A stretch of DNA of 64,000 nucleotides from Lagopus muta (Eukaryota; Chordata; Aves; Galliformes; Phasianidae), in assembly GCF_023343835.1 (NCBI RefSeq), contig NC_064433.1, positions 178,949,777-179,013,776 of the forward strand, in the 5' to 3' direction. Numbering within the stretch: position 1 is the first letter of the stretch; every line of letters begins with the position of its first letter. Position numbers and translations under genes: made by a program. The notes beneath the pieces were generated by a model. The model searched no databases and was not told the DNA's origin. It saw nothing but the letters and a program-made list of their open reading frames with translations. Positions 34,814 through 47,467 of this stretch are shown here, piece by piece.

Positions 34814-36924
34814 GCCTACATTGTCTTCCTGAGCACTGGGCTAAGACAGTGAAAGTTCCATGCACTTCACAGAAGACTTACAGAGGCAACTTCTGGTGCC
34901 CTTCCATCAGAGTGAGTGGGACAAATAAAAATTATCATGTAATCTGTATTATGGTACTGCGTGAACAGCAACATCAGCAAACACAAAAGGATAATGTTTC
35001 AAATGCTTTTCATCAGCATGGAAGTAAATTGCAATCTTAGAAAGGCATGCTTTGTGAATCTAAGTTTTCTGCACAGTTTCCCAAATGATCAGCTATGTCT
35101 GGAGAAAGAGGTACGGGTTTCTCTGTTCCCTTGAAAGTGTTGGTTTCTAAGAAAGCTAATTCTTGGAATCGCCATTAGTGCTGTGAAGTACTTGAAGTAC
35201 TTGAAAGTACAAGTGAAGTACTTGAAAGAAATAATTACATTTCTTCTGAGTGATTTGTTCAAGAACTGGTGCCTGTCTTCTGTATGTGTATGTGTAGGTA
35301 ACAAACAATTTGAACTTCAGATTTGATATTTCTTCTCAGGAGGGTAGGCTAACTGGAAGACACTGAACATCTGCTTCTTCTCTGCAGAAGAACCATTCAG
35401 TTGAATTTTGAGGTTGTGCTGGGGAAAGAATTATTCACACCATCAGCTAAACTAACCTTTCATGCTTCCCTATTATGCCTGATGTAATACAGCATCATGT
35501 TGGTGTGTGAATATACGCTCCAAATAAGAGCTGCTCCAAGAAATATTTGGAAAACAGACCACTGCCTCCTCTTCATGTAATTTCTCTTGTATTTATCAGC
35601 AACTTCAAAAATCAAATGGTAAGTTTTTGTCATCTGAATACTGATGGAATGCTTTCATCAAGGCCTCCTCTGATGGTCCAATTGGGTAACATCAATCATC
35701 TACAAAAAAGATGGAATGGGACAGCTCGAGCAAAGAGATCTCTGCTATTTACTGCACTAGTTCAAGATGTCCTGTACCCTAAGGGTACAGAAATTTAATG
35801 CTTTCAACTGAAGCAACAGCTGGAACTGATATGGCTGAAAATGTGAATTACTGAAAACTGAGCAGCCACAACTGCATTACTTTCAAAGGTTGTGCACTGG
35901 CACATCTAGGATCCAGGAGCATGTTGCCAAAGAACTGCCATCCAGTTCCTGTGAGACAACAGGACCTGTAGCTGTAAGTTGTATTCATTTTAACCAAGAT
36001 TTGAGATGGCTTCTACTAATTTGACATTTAGAAACCTTGTGCTCATGGCTTCTGAGTGCCTATGCTGTATCATTCCTTCGGGATAGACAGACAATCCCTC
36101 AATCACAAAGATGTTCTGAACATCAAGTTTCTAGTTTTTGCAAGACGTTGTTTTGCAAGAAAACAACTGAAGATGATTTAGCTACATATAATTGTAGATG
36201 CTATACACGATTGAGATATGCACCATGCAGCTCATGCTCAATCTGTCATAGTTACCTTTACCAGCCCTTAAAGCCAACCCTAATTAACTGAAATGATTAT
36301 CAGTGAGGAAACAATTGAAAACATCTGCCTTGGAATTTTCAGAGTGTAAATATGTGGAAATGTTGCTACGGAAAGTGAGCAGCACAGAATATTAATCTGT
36401 TGCCTCTGAAGAGAAAAACAGCAGGGCCTTGTAGATGATGGGATTCATGAAGGGTTGAATTCTGGCTTTCATCTCCCCCCACAGAACTGAGCCTCTGGGT
36501 ACGCCTTGCGATTCAGGACTGTGTATCTGTGGCACTGTGCTCAAACACTATGACTTGGATTGAGATGTTTTTGCACAGTTTGGAACTGCCTGCTTTCTTT
36601 CCATCTCTGCAGAAATTAAACAGTCCTGGCAGTCCACAGACGGGAAATGAAGTTAGAAACTGTTGTCCTGGCAGAAAAAGGAGATGTAGGGTACCCCCTG
36701 GATCAGTGAATGCTGTGGAGACTGGATGAACAAGAGGTCCTGGGGAAGGTCTCACCTGGCAGCTCAGAAAGAAAATTGGCAGCGAAGTGGCAACTCCAGA
36801 TGTATAGAAAACATCTTTCGCTGTAGTGGATAAAGTTGAACCTTTCTTAGAGACTTTCTGTTTTGTGGCATGTTTCCTGCACTTTCCATCTGCCTTCTTT
36901 ACATCTGCCTTTAATAGTCAGACC
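34814..36924. other. Gene-free stretch
   Basis: Apart from the gaagtacttg units, nothing is recognisable before the CR1 at 36925. Confidence 0.6.
35188..35230. repeat. Tandem gaagtacttg units
   Basis: Three to four imperfect copies of gaagtacttgaa. Confidence 0.85.
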
Positions 36925-38566
36925 AGTTATCTTCAGATATCTGGGCTGATATGCAGAATGTCCCCCCAGAGATTGAGGTGGAGACCGTTAGGGAGCTCCT
37001 CCTCCATCTGGACAGTCACAAGTTCATGGGACCGGATGGGCTTCATCCTAGGGTGCTGAGGGAGTTGGCGGGGATGATTGCTAAGCCGCTCTCGGCTATC
37101 TACCAACGCTCCTGGTTGACTGGAGAGATTCCAGAGGATTGGAGGCTTGCTGATGTGACTCCCATCTACAAGAAGGGCCGTAAGGAGGATCCGGGGAACT
37201 ACAGGCCTGTCAGCCTGACATCAGTGCCAGGGAAGGTCATGGAACAAATCCTCCTGGGAGAGATCTCACGGTTCGTGCGCGACGTCCATGGGATCAGGCC
37301 CAGCCAGCATGGGTTCATGAAAGGCAGGTCGTGTTTGACCAACCTCATCTCCTTCTACGACTGGGTGACCAAACTGGTAGATGAGGGAAAGGCTGTTGAT
37401 GTAGTCTACCTAGACTTCAGCAAAGCCTTTGACATGGTCTCACACAGTATCCTTCTGCGGAAACTGGCTGCCCATGGCTTGGACAGTTTTACCCTCTGTT
37501 GGATAAGGAACTGGCTGGAGGGCCGTGCTCAACGGGTGGTGGTCAATGGAGTGAAGTCTAGCTGGAGACCCGTTTCAAGTGGTGTCCCCAGGAGCCAGTG
37601 CTAGGGCCCATCCTGTTTAATATCTTCATTGATGACTTAGATGAAGGGATTGAGTGTACCCTGAGTAAGTTTGCAGATGACACCAAGTCGGGAGGTGGTG
37701 TTGATCTGCCTGAGGGCAGGGAGGCCCTGCAGAGGGATCTAGATAAGCTGGATCGCTGTGCTGAGGTGAATGGGATGAGGTTTAACAAGGCCAAGTGTCG
37801 GGTCCTGCACTTTGGCCACAACAACCCCATGCAGAGTTACAGACTTGGGGATGAGTGGTTGGATGACTGTGAAGAGGAAAGGGACCTGGGGGTGCTGGTT
37901 GATGCTCGGCTGAACATGAGCCGACAGTGTGCCCAGGTGGCCAAGAGAGCCAACGGCATCCTGGCCTGCATTAGAAATAGTGTGGCCAGCAGGAGCAGGG
38001 AGGTGATCATCCCCCTGTACTCAGCACTGGTGAGGCCGCACCTCGAGTATTGTGTTCAGTTTTGGGCCCCTCACTACAAGAAAGACATTGAGGCCCTGGA
38101 GCGTGTCCAGAGAAGGGCAACGAAACTGGTGAGGGGTCTGGAGCACAAGTCTTATGAGGAGCTGCTGAGGGAGCTGGGATTGTTCAGTCTGGAGAAGAGG
38201 AGGCTCAGGGGAGACCTCATTGCACTCTACAACTTCCTGAAGGGAGGTTGTGGTGCAAAAGGGTCTGGCCTCTTCTCCCAGGCAAATAGTAGGACCCGAG
38301 GAAACGGCCAGAAGTTATACCAGAGGAGGTTTAGGTTGGATATTAGGAGAAACTTTTTCTCTCAAAGGGTGGTCAGGCACTGGAATGGCTGCCCAGGGAG
38401 GTGGTGGAGTCGCCATCCCTGGCAGTGTTCAAGAGGCGCCTGGATGAGGAGCTACGAGAGATGGTTTAGTAGCTTGTGGTACTAATAGGAATGGGAGGGT
38501 GGTTGGACTAGATGATCTTGCAGGTCGTTTCCAACCTTGTGATTTTATGATTCTATGATTCTATGA
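36925..38566 (+). mobile_element. CR1 LINE, long 5'-truncated copy
   Basis: This is the largest CR1 in the window. It starts within ORF2 just before the reverse transcriptase domain, so the 5'UTR, ORF1 and endonuclease are missing. It runs to the 3' end with the octamer array (ATTTTATGATTCTATG) at 38550-38566. Reverse transcriptase landmarks are a D-bearing motif A (YLDFSKAFDMV, 37407) and FADD (37670). No target-site duplication is evident, as is usual for CR1. The 3' 900 bases closely match the copy at 19398-20302. Confidence 0.95.
36951..38469 (+). pseudogene. CR1 ORF2 reverse transcriptase and C-terminal region, frameshifted
   Basis: Two long frames together cover the ORF2 reverse transcriptase and C-terminal region. 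Frame one (36951-37604) carries the fingers/palm part (GPDGLHPRVLREL, RPVSLTS, KAFDMVSH). Frame two (from about 37590) carries [10 protein letters not shown] and the C-terminal [15 protein letters not shown] and [19 protein letters not shown] blocks. The break at about 37583-37595 looks like loss of one C in a CCCC run before the VPQG-type motif. A second one-base loss near 38386 shifts the last 25 or so codons. Between the breaks the frame is clean, so the copy is fairly young. In intact CR1 this protein copies the element's RNA at the insertion site. This copy cannot make it because the endonuclease is absent. Confidence 0.9.
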
Positions 38567-41500
38567 ACCTGAATAGTTCTGGGATTTCCTCTTAGTTTTT
38601 GCTACTTCTCAAAAGGAGCAAATTCTGTGTCTGTTTTGTGAATCAGTTAGAAGTGCATTGACAAAAATGTACATCATTAGCTTTGTAAAAGTTCTTTTGG
38701 TCACTGACAGTCCAGAGGACAGGGCGTCTTCATGCTATCCAAAAATATTATGATTTTTCCTAAGTAGGAAGTTAAGAGATTAACCCCCCAATCTAATGTG
38801 TACAGAATGTATTTCAATCATTTCTCCTCTCTCTGGTGATTTTTTTTTCATGTCAGTGAACTTTTTCTGGTGAGATAACCAGAATTAACTTAAAAAAGCA
38901 GCTTTCTTTCTCAGCTTTTGCCACAATTTTAATTATCAACTGTGGCCAGCTTTATTATTTCTAGTACATTGCAATGAAATCCACAACATAGCTGGCAGTG
39001 CTACCAGTGGGAAAAAATGAAATATATTCCAAAAGTTGACTTGAACACCTTTCTGAGGAGAAAACATGAAAATTAATTCAGCTCTGGTGCTTGTGTTTCA
39101 CTGCAACAGCTACTGCTATGTTCTCACTTAATTTTAGAGACTATCATATCAGAAAATGTAGCAACTAAGTGAAGAAAACACTACTTCTATCTCTAGGTGT
39201 TTGCAAACAAACAGCTGGGAGCACTTCAGTACTTTATGAAAAATCATAAGCATGTTTGTCCTCAGGGTCACAACAGAGACAGTAAAGTTGTGTGCAGATA
39301 AAATAGAGAGTAAGTGAGAAAGACACGAACTTAGGAAATCATTACTACATCATCTACCTACTGAGAAATTTATTTTCAAGTCTAGCAGGATAACTGCTTC
39401 TTTCCATGTGAGATTCTAAGAGCTATGTGACACGCTAAGCAGTTATCCAGCACTACTGCTGCCTCTCACTGCTGTTAGAGGTGTGAGAAACCCACTGGTG
39501 TCCCACTGCACTTTCAGGCCCAACTGGAAGTTTATCAGTGAGGTATCTTGGAGGTGGCTCACCTTGAATGAGATACACTATCACACTCTTCCTTGTTAAA
39601 CAAGATTTTATATAACAGTTACGGTTTCCATAGAAACATAACTAAATCTTTCCTCCAGCATAATCCCAAAGGCTTTCACAGACCTGGAGAATGTGCTGTG
39701 AGTAGTCAAATCATTTTTTTATGCTGACACAAAGAATGCCACAGTTGTCACCTAGTGAAGTTTTGCATAGGGGAAAAATAAGTTTAAATCCCACATTATA
39801 GAATTGTCTTGCAGCATTCTGACATTTTCTGCTGTACCATTTCCCTGCAAGATCAGATTTATAAAACTCTTATGAAAACATACAGAATTATGTAAGTTAT
39901 AGATGGAACAGATCTTACTGTTCACTTATCTTCTCAAAGCATGATGGCAAATGCAAAATCAGTGAGAACAGAAACAACGCCTATGGTGATGATCTCTTCT
40001 TCAGGACTTTGTTGTTGTCAGTCATGTATTTTATGTATTCTTCATGACTACATTTTAGGTGGTCCCCTTAACTCTTGGGCCTCTCATCATGTAACAGGGA
40101 GGGCATTCTGTAAAATGGTGGATTTGTCAGGCAGAAAGATTTTCCTGACATTCAGTCTGCGTATGATTTCGCATCCCAGTTTTCTTAGGACTCCATCTGC
40201 TGTTCTTGTACTTGGTTTAAGACGTTTACTGATCCCCTTCTGTGACAGAGATGGGGCTGATCTGTAGTAATGATTCAGTAGTTTGTGGGTATTTTAATGC
40301 TTTCAGCTAAAAGAGAGAGGAACTACAAGGTTGAAACTAAACTCTGACTATTAGATCCTCCCTTGCTGGATGCTTTCTTTTTTATTTTTTTTTTTATTTT
40401 TTTTTTAATTTTTTTTATTTTTTAAATTTTTATTTATTTATTTATTTATTTTAGTAGATTGGTAACAGGAAAGTCACAGATAATATAACTCTATTCTTGG
40501 TCTTTTTGCAGCCTGCATGCTCATTATTTCAGTGCTGAGGTGCACTAGTTCCGTGCTAGCTAAGCAGCTAGCAGAAAGAAAATCAAGAATGTTCAAGGCT
40601 TTACTACCCTTCTTCTCCCCTTGTTGGTTTGTAATCTGTTATCAAGGTAGGGGAAGCTGTCCTTTATATACCATTTCCAACTTTTTTTCCTCCCTACTTA
40701 ATGTTTCTGCTTCCCACTTTATAAAATAGCAAGTTGAGGAAAGTTCAGAAAACTGATACTAATTGGTTAACAGAAAAATTTAATACATTTTCTTGTCATC
40801 ACTATAGTCCCAAACCACTAGTGATTTCATCTAGAGAAATTTGAATTTGTTCTGAGAACAAAACTTGCTGTGTTATTTTTGCTAGATGCATTAATAATAA
40901 AGGTATGCATTTGGAAGCTGACTTAACAAGGCCGTTTGTCTGAACTTTGAGATCCAGAGCCATTCATCATGAAGCTTTTCTGCTCTCATTGTACTTCTGT
41001 ATGTTTTTTATCAAATCCCTGTATATTCAGCAACTAGTCTATCAAATTAATGTTTCAAATGCAGTGTTCATACTACATACAAAAAGAGTTTTCACAAATG
41101 GTCCGAAAATACATAATGCCAGGAAGTGTTATGCGTATATCAATTCTCCTCACTCAGGCAAATCTCATCCTACTGGCAAAGTGCACTCAGACCAGGGAAT
41201 ATGCTCATGGAGTCTGTGTTGTTCCCTCACTCTCCCATTTGGTTGCTCATGGGAAGCTCCTGCAAGGAGAAGTCCCCATCCTGCAAGGCTTGATTAGGGG
41301 GAACAAAGGTGAAATTTTTGTGCACCATTTTAAAAGTCCATTCATACCCTGATTGTGTTTCTCTCAAGAAAGACTCTCCTTCCAAGCAACTAATTATTTG
41401 ATTATATTTATCTGGTTGAGGTATTTGCTTGAAGCTAAAGTTCTGCTTCAAGTTCCAGATGTCCTGCTAATTTATGAAAACATGCCAGATGTCCCTCTTC

Positions 41501-41621
41501 ATGACTTCAAGACTTCACAGATAAGAACAATAGGAACAGATATCACTGAGATAGGGGCACAAACCCAAGATAGAATCCAACCAAGAAGAGACTACGAGTC
41601 CTTATAAAACCTGTGCCCAAA
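38567..41621. other. Gene-free stretch
   Basis: Contains the T-rich tract (40375). No exon or transposon is recognised. Confidence 0.6.
40375..40455. repeat. T-rich tract with TTTA units
   Basis: Long T runs grading into five TTTA units. Confidence 0.95.
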
Positions 41622-41936
41622 TGTGGGTAAAGTGAGTAGTTAGACACCTCCCAAAATGACCTCTGAATATCACCAAAGACCCCCACACAAGCGCAGAAGA
41701 TGCGAATATGTTTATGTAACATTGTACTTGCGTAATCTTCTGAATATGTAATAGAGAGATGTGACTTATGTATTAAGTAGGTGTGTATTGAAAACTTTTG
41801 ACTTTAAATAGAAGTCATTGTGAAGATTTGTGCTTGATTTGTGGGAATTTTCCACCTTGAGCCAAGTGCAGAGTAAAGCTCCTCACTAAAATTTTTTCTT
41901 CTTGAATGTGTTCCAGGAGACTTAAAATCAACTACA
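41622..41936 (+). mobile_element. Probable solo LTR of an endogenous retrovirus
   Basis: The segment starts TGTGGG and ends CTACA, giving TG...CA termini. It contains gacccccacacaagcgcag, gaaaacttttgactttaaa (a weak TATA-like part), gcttgatttgtgggaatttt and gagtaaagctcctcac (a weak poly(A)-signal-like site) in the order of a U3-R-U5. The wording resembles avian LTRs I recall. No target-site duplication was found and no viral genes flank it. The boundaries, the left one above all, are estimates. Confidence 0.5.
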
Positions 41937-44616
41937 AAGCTAGCCACAATTCTCCCCACCCCCAAGTATGGTGTACCTTTCCAGTCATGTCCAGCATACT
42001 GAGACTTACTTGATGAATGTATCAGTCAAGTGTTTCTTTGGTGTAGATAGACCAGTGGCAGCATTCAGAGCCAGTGGTGACCAGTGAGTAGGAGTGGTGG
42101 TGGGGACTGAAGAAGCCCATGCTTCAGGGAGCAGAATGATCTGAGTGTGTGATGTGGGAGCAGGACACTGTCTGACAAGGGCAGGAATCAAGTTTGTGCA
42201 TGTTATTATCATAAACAAGGGAAATACAGAAAGAAGATGAGGTGGGAAGATGCTGCTTTGGTGTAGAAGCCACATACATCTAAGTGCATTTTTAATCCTT
42301 CTCCCTTGAACTAGGGGATGAATGCTATTTCCTCACATCGCTATGCAGTGATGATGCAATTTGGTGCAGCTGGGTTCTGAAACTATGAAATATGGGCACA
42401 GCCAAAGAAAACGAGTTAGGGAATCTGAGTTAGGGAATCCTTGTGGTGTTTACCATGGTAAGAATTTGGGATGAGCCGTTATCTCTGTGCATGGACCATG
42501 TTCTTGATCTGCTAACCATTTCTATGATGTAAATTGTCATCCCTACTGTTATCCAGTTTCACTCAAGGAATTCACCCTTTGACATTTGGTCAAATACTTT
42601 GACTTCTGATATCCCAGGGAAGTCATTTCTGATGCATCCCTTCTGTTGTCACACTGACTTCAGGCTCTCCTCCTTGTGTTCAGATTGCAGATGCTGCCTC
42701 CTGGCTTGGTTTCTAGTTCAGTTGCAAGTCCTTTATATCACTCCCCTGGGTGGAGCAGCCTCTTCTTATGGTACCTGGTGTAGGAACTTGCTGTGCTTTC
42801 AGTTTTGAGCAGGAGCATTACTTCTGTGCTTCTGAGACAATGTATGTTGTTTTCTGTGTATATTGTTGTCATTCACGCATGTCTATTTTCTTGCCAATAT
42901 AAATACACCTCCTTCAGTGTCTTTCTGATATATTCCTCCCTATATAAAACTAGAAGAACTGTGTGAACTTGTTTTCTTTGTCTTGAAAATTTTAAAATAG
43001 TTACAGTATTTTAAACAATTGTGTTAAGAACTCTAAGATGTGTAAACTAACTTCAGTTCACTGTATGGAAAGACTATGTAATAGCTGTCAATAGCCAGTA
43101 CACATCAACACCAATCCAGAGGAGTTGGAGATGTGATCATGTGTATTCAGATGTTTTTTTGCTATCTGAATAGAGTGATTCATAAAAATTGAGCCTGGAA
43201 ATAAATATTTCCAGTTGGAAAGATGGAGAGGTTCCTTATGAACAGCCAGACCAGCAGTTATTGGAAAATGTAGCAACCAGGCTGAGGGGAAGGAAGATGT
43301 ACTCAGCTCTGCTGTTTTGTTCTGTTCAGGAATGTGAACAAAGAGGGCTGAATCTTTACAAAATATGGAACAAATGCATTCTGATTCATCCAATTATATA
43401 AAGTTGTGGGGTTTTTTTTTTTTTCAGTTTTAAATGTATAATGCAGATGCAACTCACTTAAGCAACTTAGCTTAGGTTTAATGCAAATTCATGAATAACA
43501 CTCTCGTTTTCAACACTCACAATTAAAGATAAGTCTGTGCTTTATTAGAATTGAGCTAAGTTTAGCTAAAATTATTTACTCTGAGTGACAGTTATCTGAA
43601 TTACAGGGCCTTCAGGTGGGATATACCTGACTAAATACAGGCTAAATATGTTTGTGTGCTCGTGAGTAGCAATATCCTCTGGTCCTTCTCTTCTTCTCCT
43701 GTTGCAGGAGCACCATCTGAGATTCAGTAACAATACAAACCACCCTTGTTGTTTAAAAGGGAAAAAGCAGTTCTAGCTTGTTGCTGAAATGCTGTATTTC
43801 AGTAAGGCAGAGAGAAATCTTCTGAGTAGCTCATTCTGTACTGCTGATCAGCATTGATGGGAAATGAGAGCTTGGTCACAGCCCTCCATACTGCCAATAC
43901 TTACTGTGTATGCTGTCCCAGCTGCAAAATTGATGGTCTAGCCCATAGTGAGAAACTGAGAATGGTTTGGCACTGGACACAGCCATCCCTGATGATGAGA
44001 TGAGGAGAAGGGCAAGCAGTCTTTATTACAAATGCCTTTCTTTGGCCACAGTGAGAGCTGCCGCTTTGAGGAATGGTAGAAATCATCGACGGATTTAATG
44101 AGACTTGAGGAGGGACACAGGCGCTGTCTTGAAGTTAAACCAGATGGAGAAGCAGCTGTGAGATGAGCCATTGTATTGTGTCACCATGCTCATCTACAAG
44201 TGTAAGAGTTATTTTCTAAAACTTTTTTATTTTAAATGATCTCATTTAAATTGTAACTTAAGGTACTTTGTTGTTAGGGAGCTCCAGGGAAACCAGCTGT
44301 TGGTGCTGATTTGCTCAGACATACAAAAGTCTCCCAGAGTCTGTTTGGGATATCCACAGGGATGATCTACATTTCTCTGCAGGGGTCATTCTGCTGTCAA
44401 GCTGCTGAGGCACTGAGGGAAGTTGCTGATGAAGGAGCTGAGCTCACTATATGACATCAGGGAAGTTAACAGGAGACCGCTCCTTCTGCCAAGAGCCCAG
44501 CCTATTTTCAAATTCCTATAGCAAACTGAAAAGTGTGGCTGCATATTCTCTGCTGTTCAGAGGACTGTGTTTAGCCATTGTATCAAAATGCATGCAATTG
44601 TTTGCCATCACTTGAG

Positions 44617-44666
44617 TCAGCACTGCACAGCACTGCACAGCACTGCACAGCACTGCACAGCACTGC
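44617..44666. repeat. Decamer tandem repeat CACTGCACAG
   Basis: About five direct copies of CACTGCACAG, with a partial sixth at the right edge. Confidence 0.95.
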
Positions 44667-45589
44667 CCTCCCCCTGCCCTGCTTTCAGTCAACCGAGCAT
44701 TAATAGCACATCCATGGTTTGGCTGTTGCTGAGTGATGGGTGCATGCCTGGGGCTGCTCTGAAGGGCAGAGCTGCCATTAAAGTGCGGGGCAGGGGATGG
44801 CAGTAGTGCCAGCCATGCTGGGCCATGAATTGAATGTGCCTGCCCTAAGCAGCTCTTCTTTTATCTGGAGATGATTCTCAGGGTCTGCAGGAGAAGAATA
44901 CTGTAGGATAACTCTGCTGAATTTGTCAAAGCCCTTGGTGCTCTGAAGATGACAGAAAGAATTCAAGGAAGCTGCTTAATAGATGTCTGGAGAAGGTATC
45001 CACAAGCAAAGCTGTGACCTGAATCTGGCCTGCTGAAAAAGCAGTCAGCAGAGTTGCACTTGGTGATGAATTACTAGTGGATCATAAAAGCAGCATTCAC
45101 TTCAAAACATGGTAAAATGAGCTGCTGTTACACTCTGACTATGTCTTTCCCATGACACTGTATCTGCAGGGGTCTTTGTCCCTCAGTACAAGTAGAGATT
45201 GAAATATTTTTTGGTAGCTCAAGTTTCTACAAAGAAAGTAGTCATACATCTTTAGCACTCTGAAAGTGCTTGATATTTGCCCTCATGTCTAGGGGTTTTA
45301 AGGAAGCTGAATCATGCGGTAGGTGGTGAGAGGTCTGCTATAATTTCAGTACATGCAGTGATCTTCCTTTCCCAGGCAAATAAAGAATACCCCTTGCAGC
45401 TTCACTCTTCACATTTGAAGGTCCTGGCAAGATCTCCTTGTCAGATCTCGAATGACCCTAAAGTTCTCCATCTAGGAGAAGAGGTATCATCTTGCCTCCA
45501 GATGAGCTGAGGTGTTATCCAGACCTGGCTGATTGGATCAGCAGAGGGGTGAAATCTAATGAAGAGTTGCTGGGGAATCTCCGCAAGTT

Positions 45590-45654
45590 CATGGCATGGG
45601 GGTTGGAGTTAATTTATGATGCCTTCCAACATATACCATTCCGTGATTCTATGA
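45590..45654 (+). mobile_element. CR1 3' terminus remnant
   Basis: Contains gggggttggagttaattta, tgatgccttccaacatatac and cattccgtgattctatgat, matching the final bases of CR1. Confidence 0.75.
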
Positions 45655-46504
45655 TCTGTGACTTAAACTGAGTTACAGAGGAGTTCCACCAGAGGATTGT
45701 CATTTTCATAGCCACTGTGAAAAAGAATACCTGTAACAACAGGTTTCACACGATGACTACGACTTTTTTGTCATTTTCTATGACTACCTTTCCCATTTAA
45801 TGGTGGCATTAACATGCAGTGTAGTGGAATGCACTTAAAAGCCTGTAATATTGAACTTGGCTGCCTCACCTGAGTCTTTCAGGCTGTCTGAAACACAGAG
45901 ACAGCTTGTGAGAAAGTAGTGAAGGGAAAGAGATGAGTGAAGATAACAGGGATACATCCCTGCGGCAGCTTCCATGGGGAGGAGGCAAATGATATCATGT
46001 CAGAGGAGAAGAGACTCAAAGTGACACCAACCTGCTGCAAGAACTGTTTCCGAGGTGTAGCCTTCCTTTCCGAAGTCAGCTGCATAGAAAGGGAATCCCT
46101 CAGCTCCATCCTGCAATGCCAGTTTGCTCTCTGCAGGCTGGCTCATCACTACCCCTCCTGCTTGCAGAGACCCTGCCTAAAATTTTTTTCCCAAGGAAGT
46201 AGCTCTGAAACCCAGGAAAGTGTTCAGTACCTGGGTCTCAGTCTGCATGCCTCTGGTCTTAATTAGTAAGAATTTTACCCTGGGTTATGTGTTTTTTAAA
46301 GTTCTTTTTCTTTCCTCTCACATCCCAGGAGGTGCCATGTCCTTGCAGTTATGCTGGAAAGGCACATTCTCCCTGTGGAGCTTTCTGTTCCTTCTTTAAT
46401 TTGGTTATTTATGCCATAAGACAATGGCTTCTGTTATTTAATGCTTCCTTGCAGAAACTGGGAGAAGAGTTCATAAGGCTGTATGTCTGAGACATTTTAT
46501 CTGA

Positions 46505-47277
46505 CACAGAATCATCACAGAATCACAGAATGGCCTGGATTGAAAAGGACCACAATGATCACTTAGCTTCAGCCCCCTGCTATGTGCAGGGTCGCCAACC
46601 ACCAGACCAGGCTGCCCAGAGCCACATCCAGCCTGGCCTTGAATGCCTCCAGGGATGGGGCATCCGCAGCCTCCTTGGGCAACCTGCTCCAGTGTATCAC
46701 CACCCTCTGTACAAAAAACTTCCTCCTAATATCTAACCTAAATCTCCATTGTCTCAGTTTAAATCCATTCCTTCTTGTCCTATCACTGTCCACCCTCATA
46801 AACAGCCGTTCCCCCTCCTGTTTATATGCTCCCTTCAAGTACTGGAAGGCCACAATGAGGTCTACCAGGAGCCTTCTTTTCTCCAAGCTAAACAAGCCTG
46901 GTTCCCTCAACCTTTCCTCATAGGAGAGGTGCTCCAGCCCTCTGATCATCTTAGTGCCCTCCTCTGGACCTGCTCCAAGAGCTCCACATCCTTCCTGTAC
47001 TGGACGCAGTTCTGCAGATGGGGCCTCACAAGAGCTGAGGACAATCACCTCCCTCTCCCTGCTGGCCACTGCTTTTTTAATGCAGCCTAGAGCACAGTTG
47101 GCCTTCTGGGCTGCAAGTGCACACTGCTGGCTCATGTCCAGCTTCTCATCTACCAGAAAAACTCCCAAGAGCTCCACAGGGCTGCTCTCCAGGAGATCCT
47201 CCCCCAGTCTGTATAAACACCTGGGATTGCCCCCACCCAAATGCAGCACCCTGCACTTGGCCTTGTTGAACCTTGTG
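46505..47277 (-). mobile_element. CR1 LINE fragment with long ORF2 C-terminal remnant
   Basis: The minus strand encodes [60 protein letters not shown] and a C-terminal [20 protein letters not shown] block. A frame disruption falls in the [11 protein letters not shown] section (about 46960-47010). The 3' octamers at 46505-46530 are imperfect. It abuts an oppositely oriented CR1 at 47278. Confidence 0.92.
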
Positions 47278-47467
47278 GATTTCTTTCATTTCTTTACTGT
47301 GACGGTTTGAGGTTGCCCAGAGAAGTTTTGGGGTCTCCTTCTGTGGAGATACACAAAACCCACCTGTACACAATCATCTGCAATGAGCTCTAGGTGGCCC
47401 TCCTTGAGCAGGAATTCTTGACTACACAGTCTTCTGAGGTCCCTTCCAACTTCAACCATTCTGTGTG
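47278..47467 (+). mobile_element. CR1 3' end, CR1-Y-like, head-to-head with the previous copy
   Basis: It begins at tttctttactgtgacggtttg, a conserved CR1 block. It runs through ttgcccagagaag, ctctaggtggccctccttgag and ggtcccttccaacttcaacc to cattctgtg. The wording differs from the neighbouring CR1 and resembles the older CR1-Y type. Confidence 0.8.

Larger units (their letters stand above)
41937..46504. other. Gene-free stretch
   Basis: Contains a two-copy gagttagggaatc unit (about 42413-42440), the decamer repeat (44617) and a CR1 tail (45590). Confidence 0.6.

Noticed and set aside
44617..44666. CRISPR-like or operator-like array
   Set aside because: Contiguous 10-base tandem units without spacers in a bird genome; a simple repeat.
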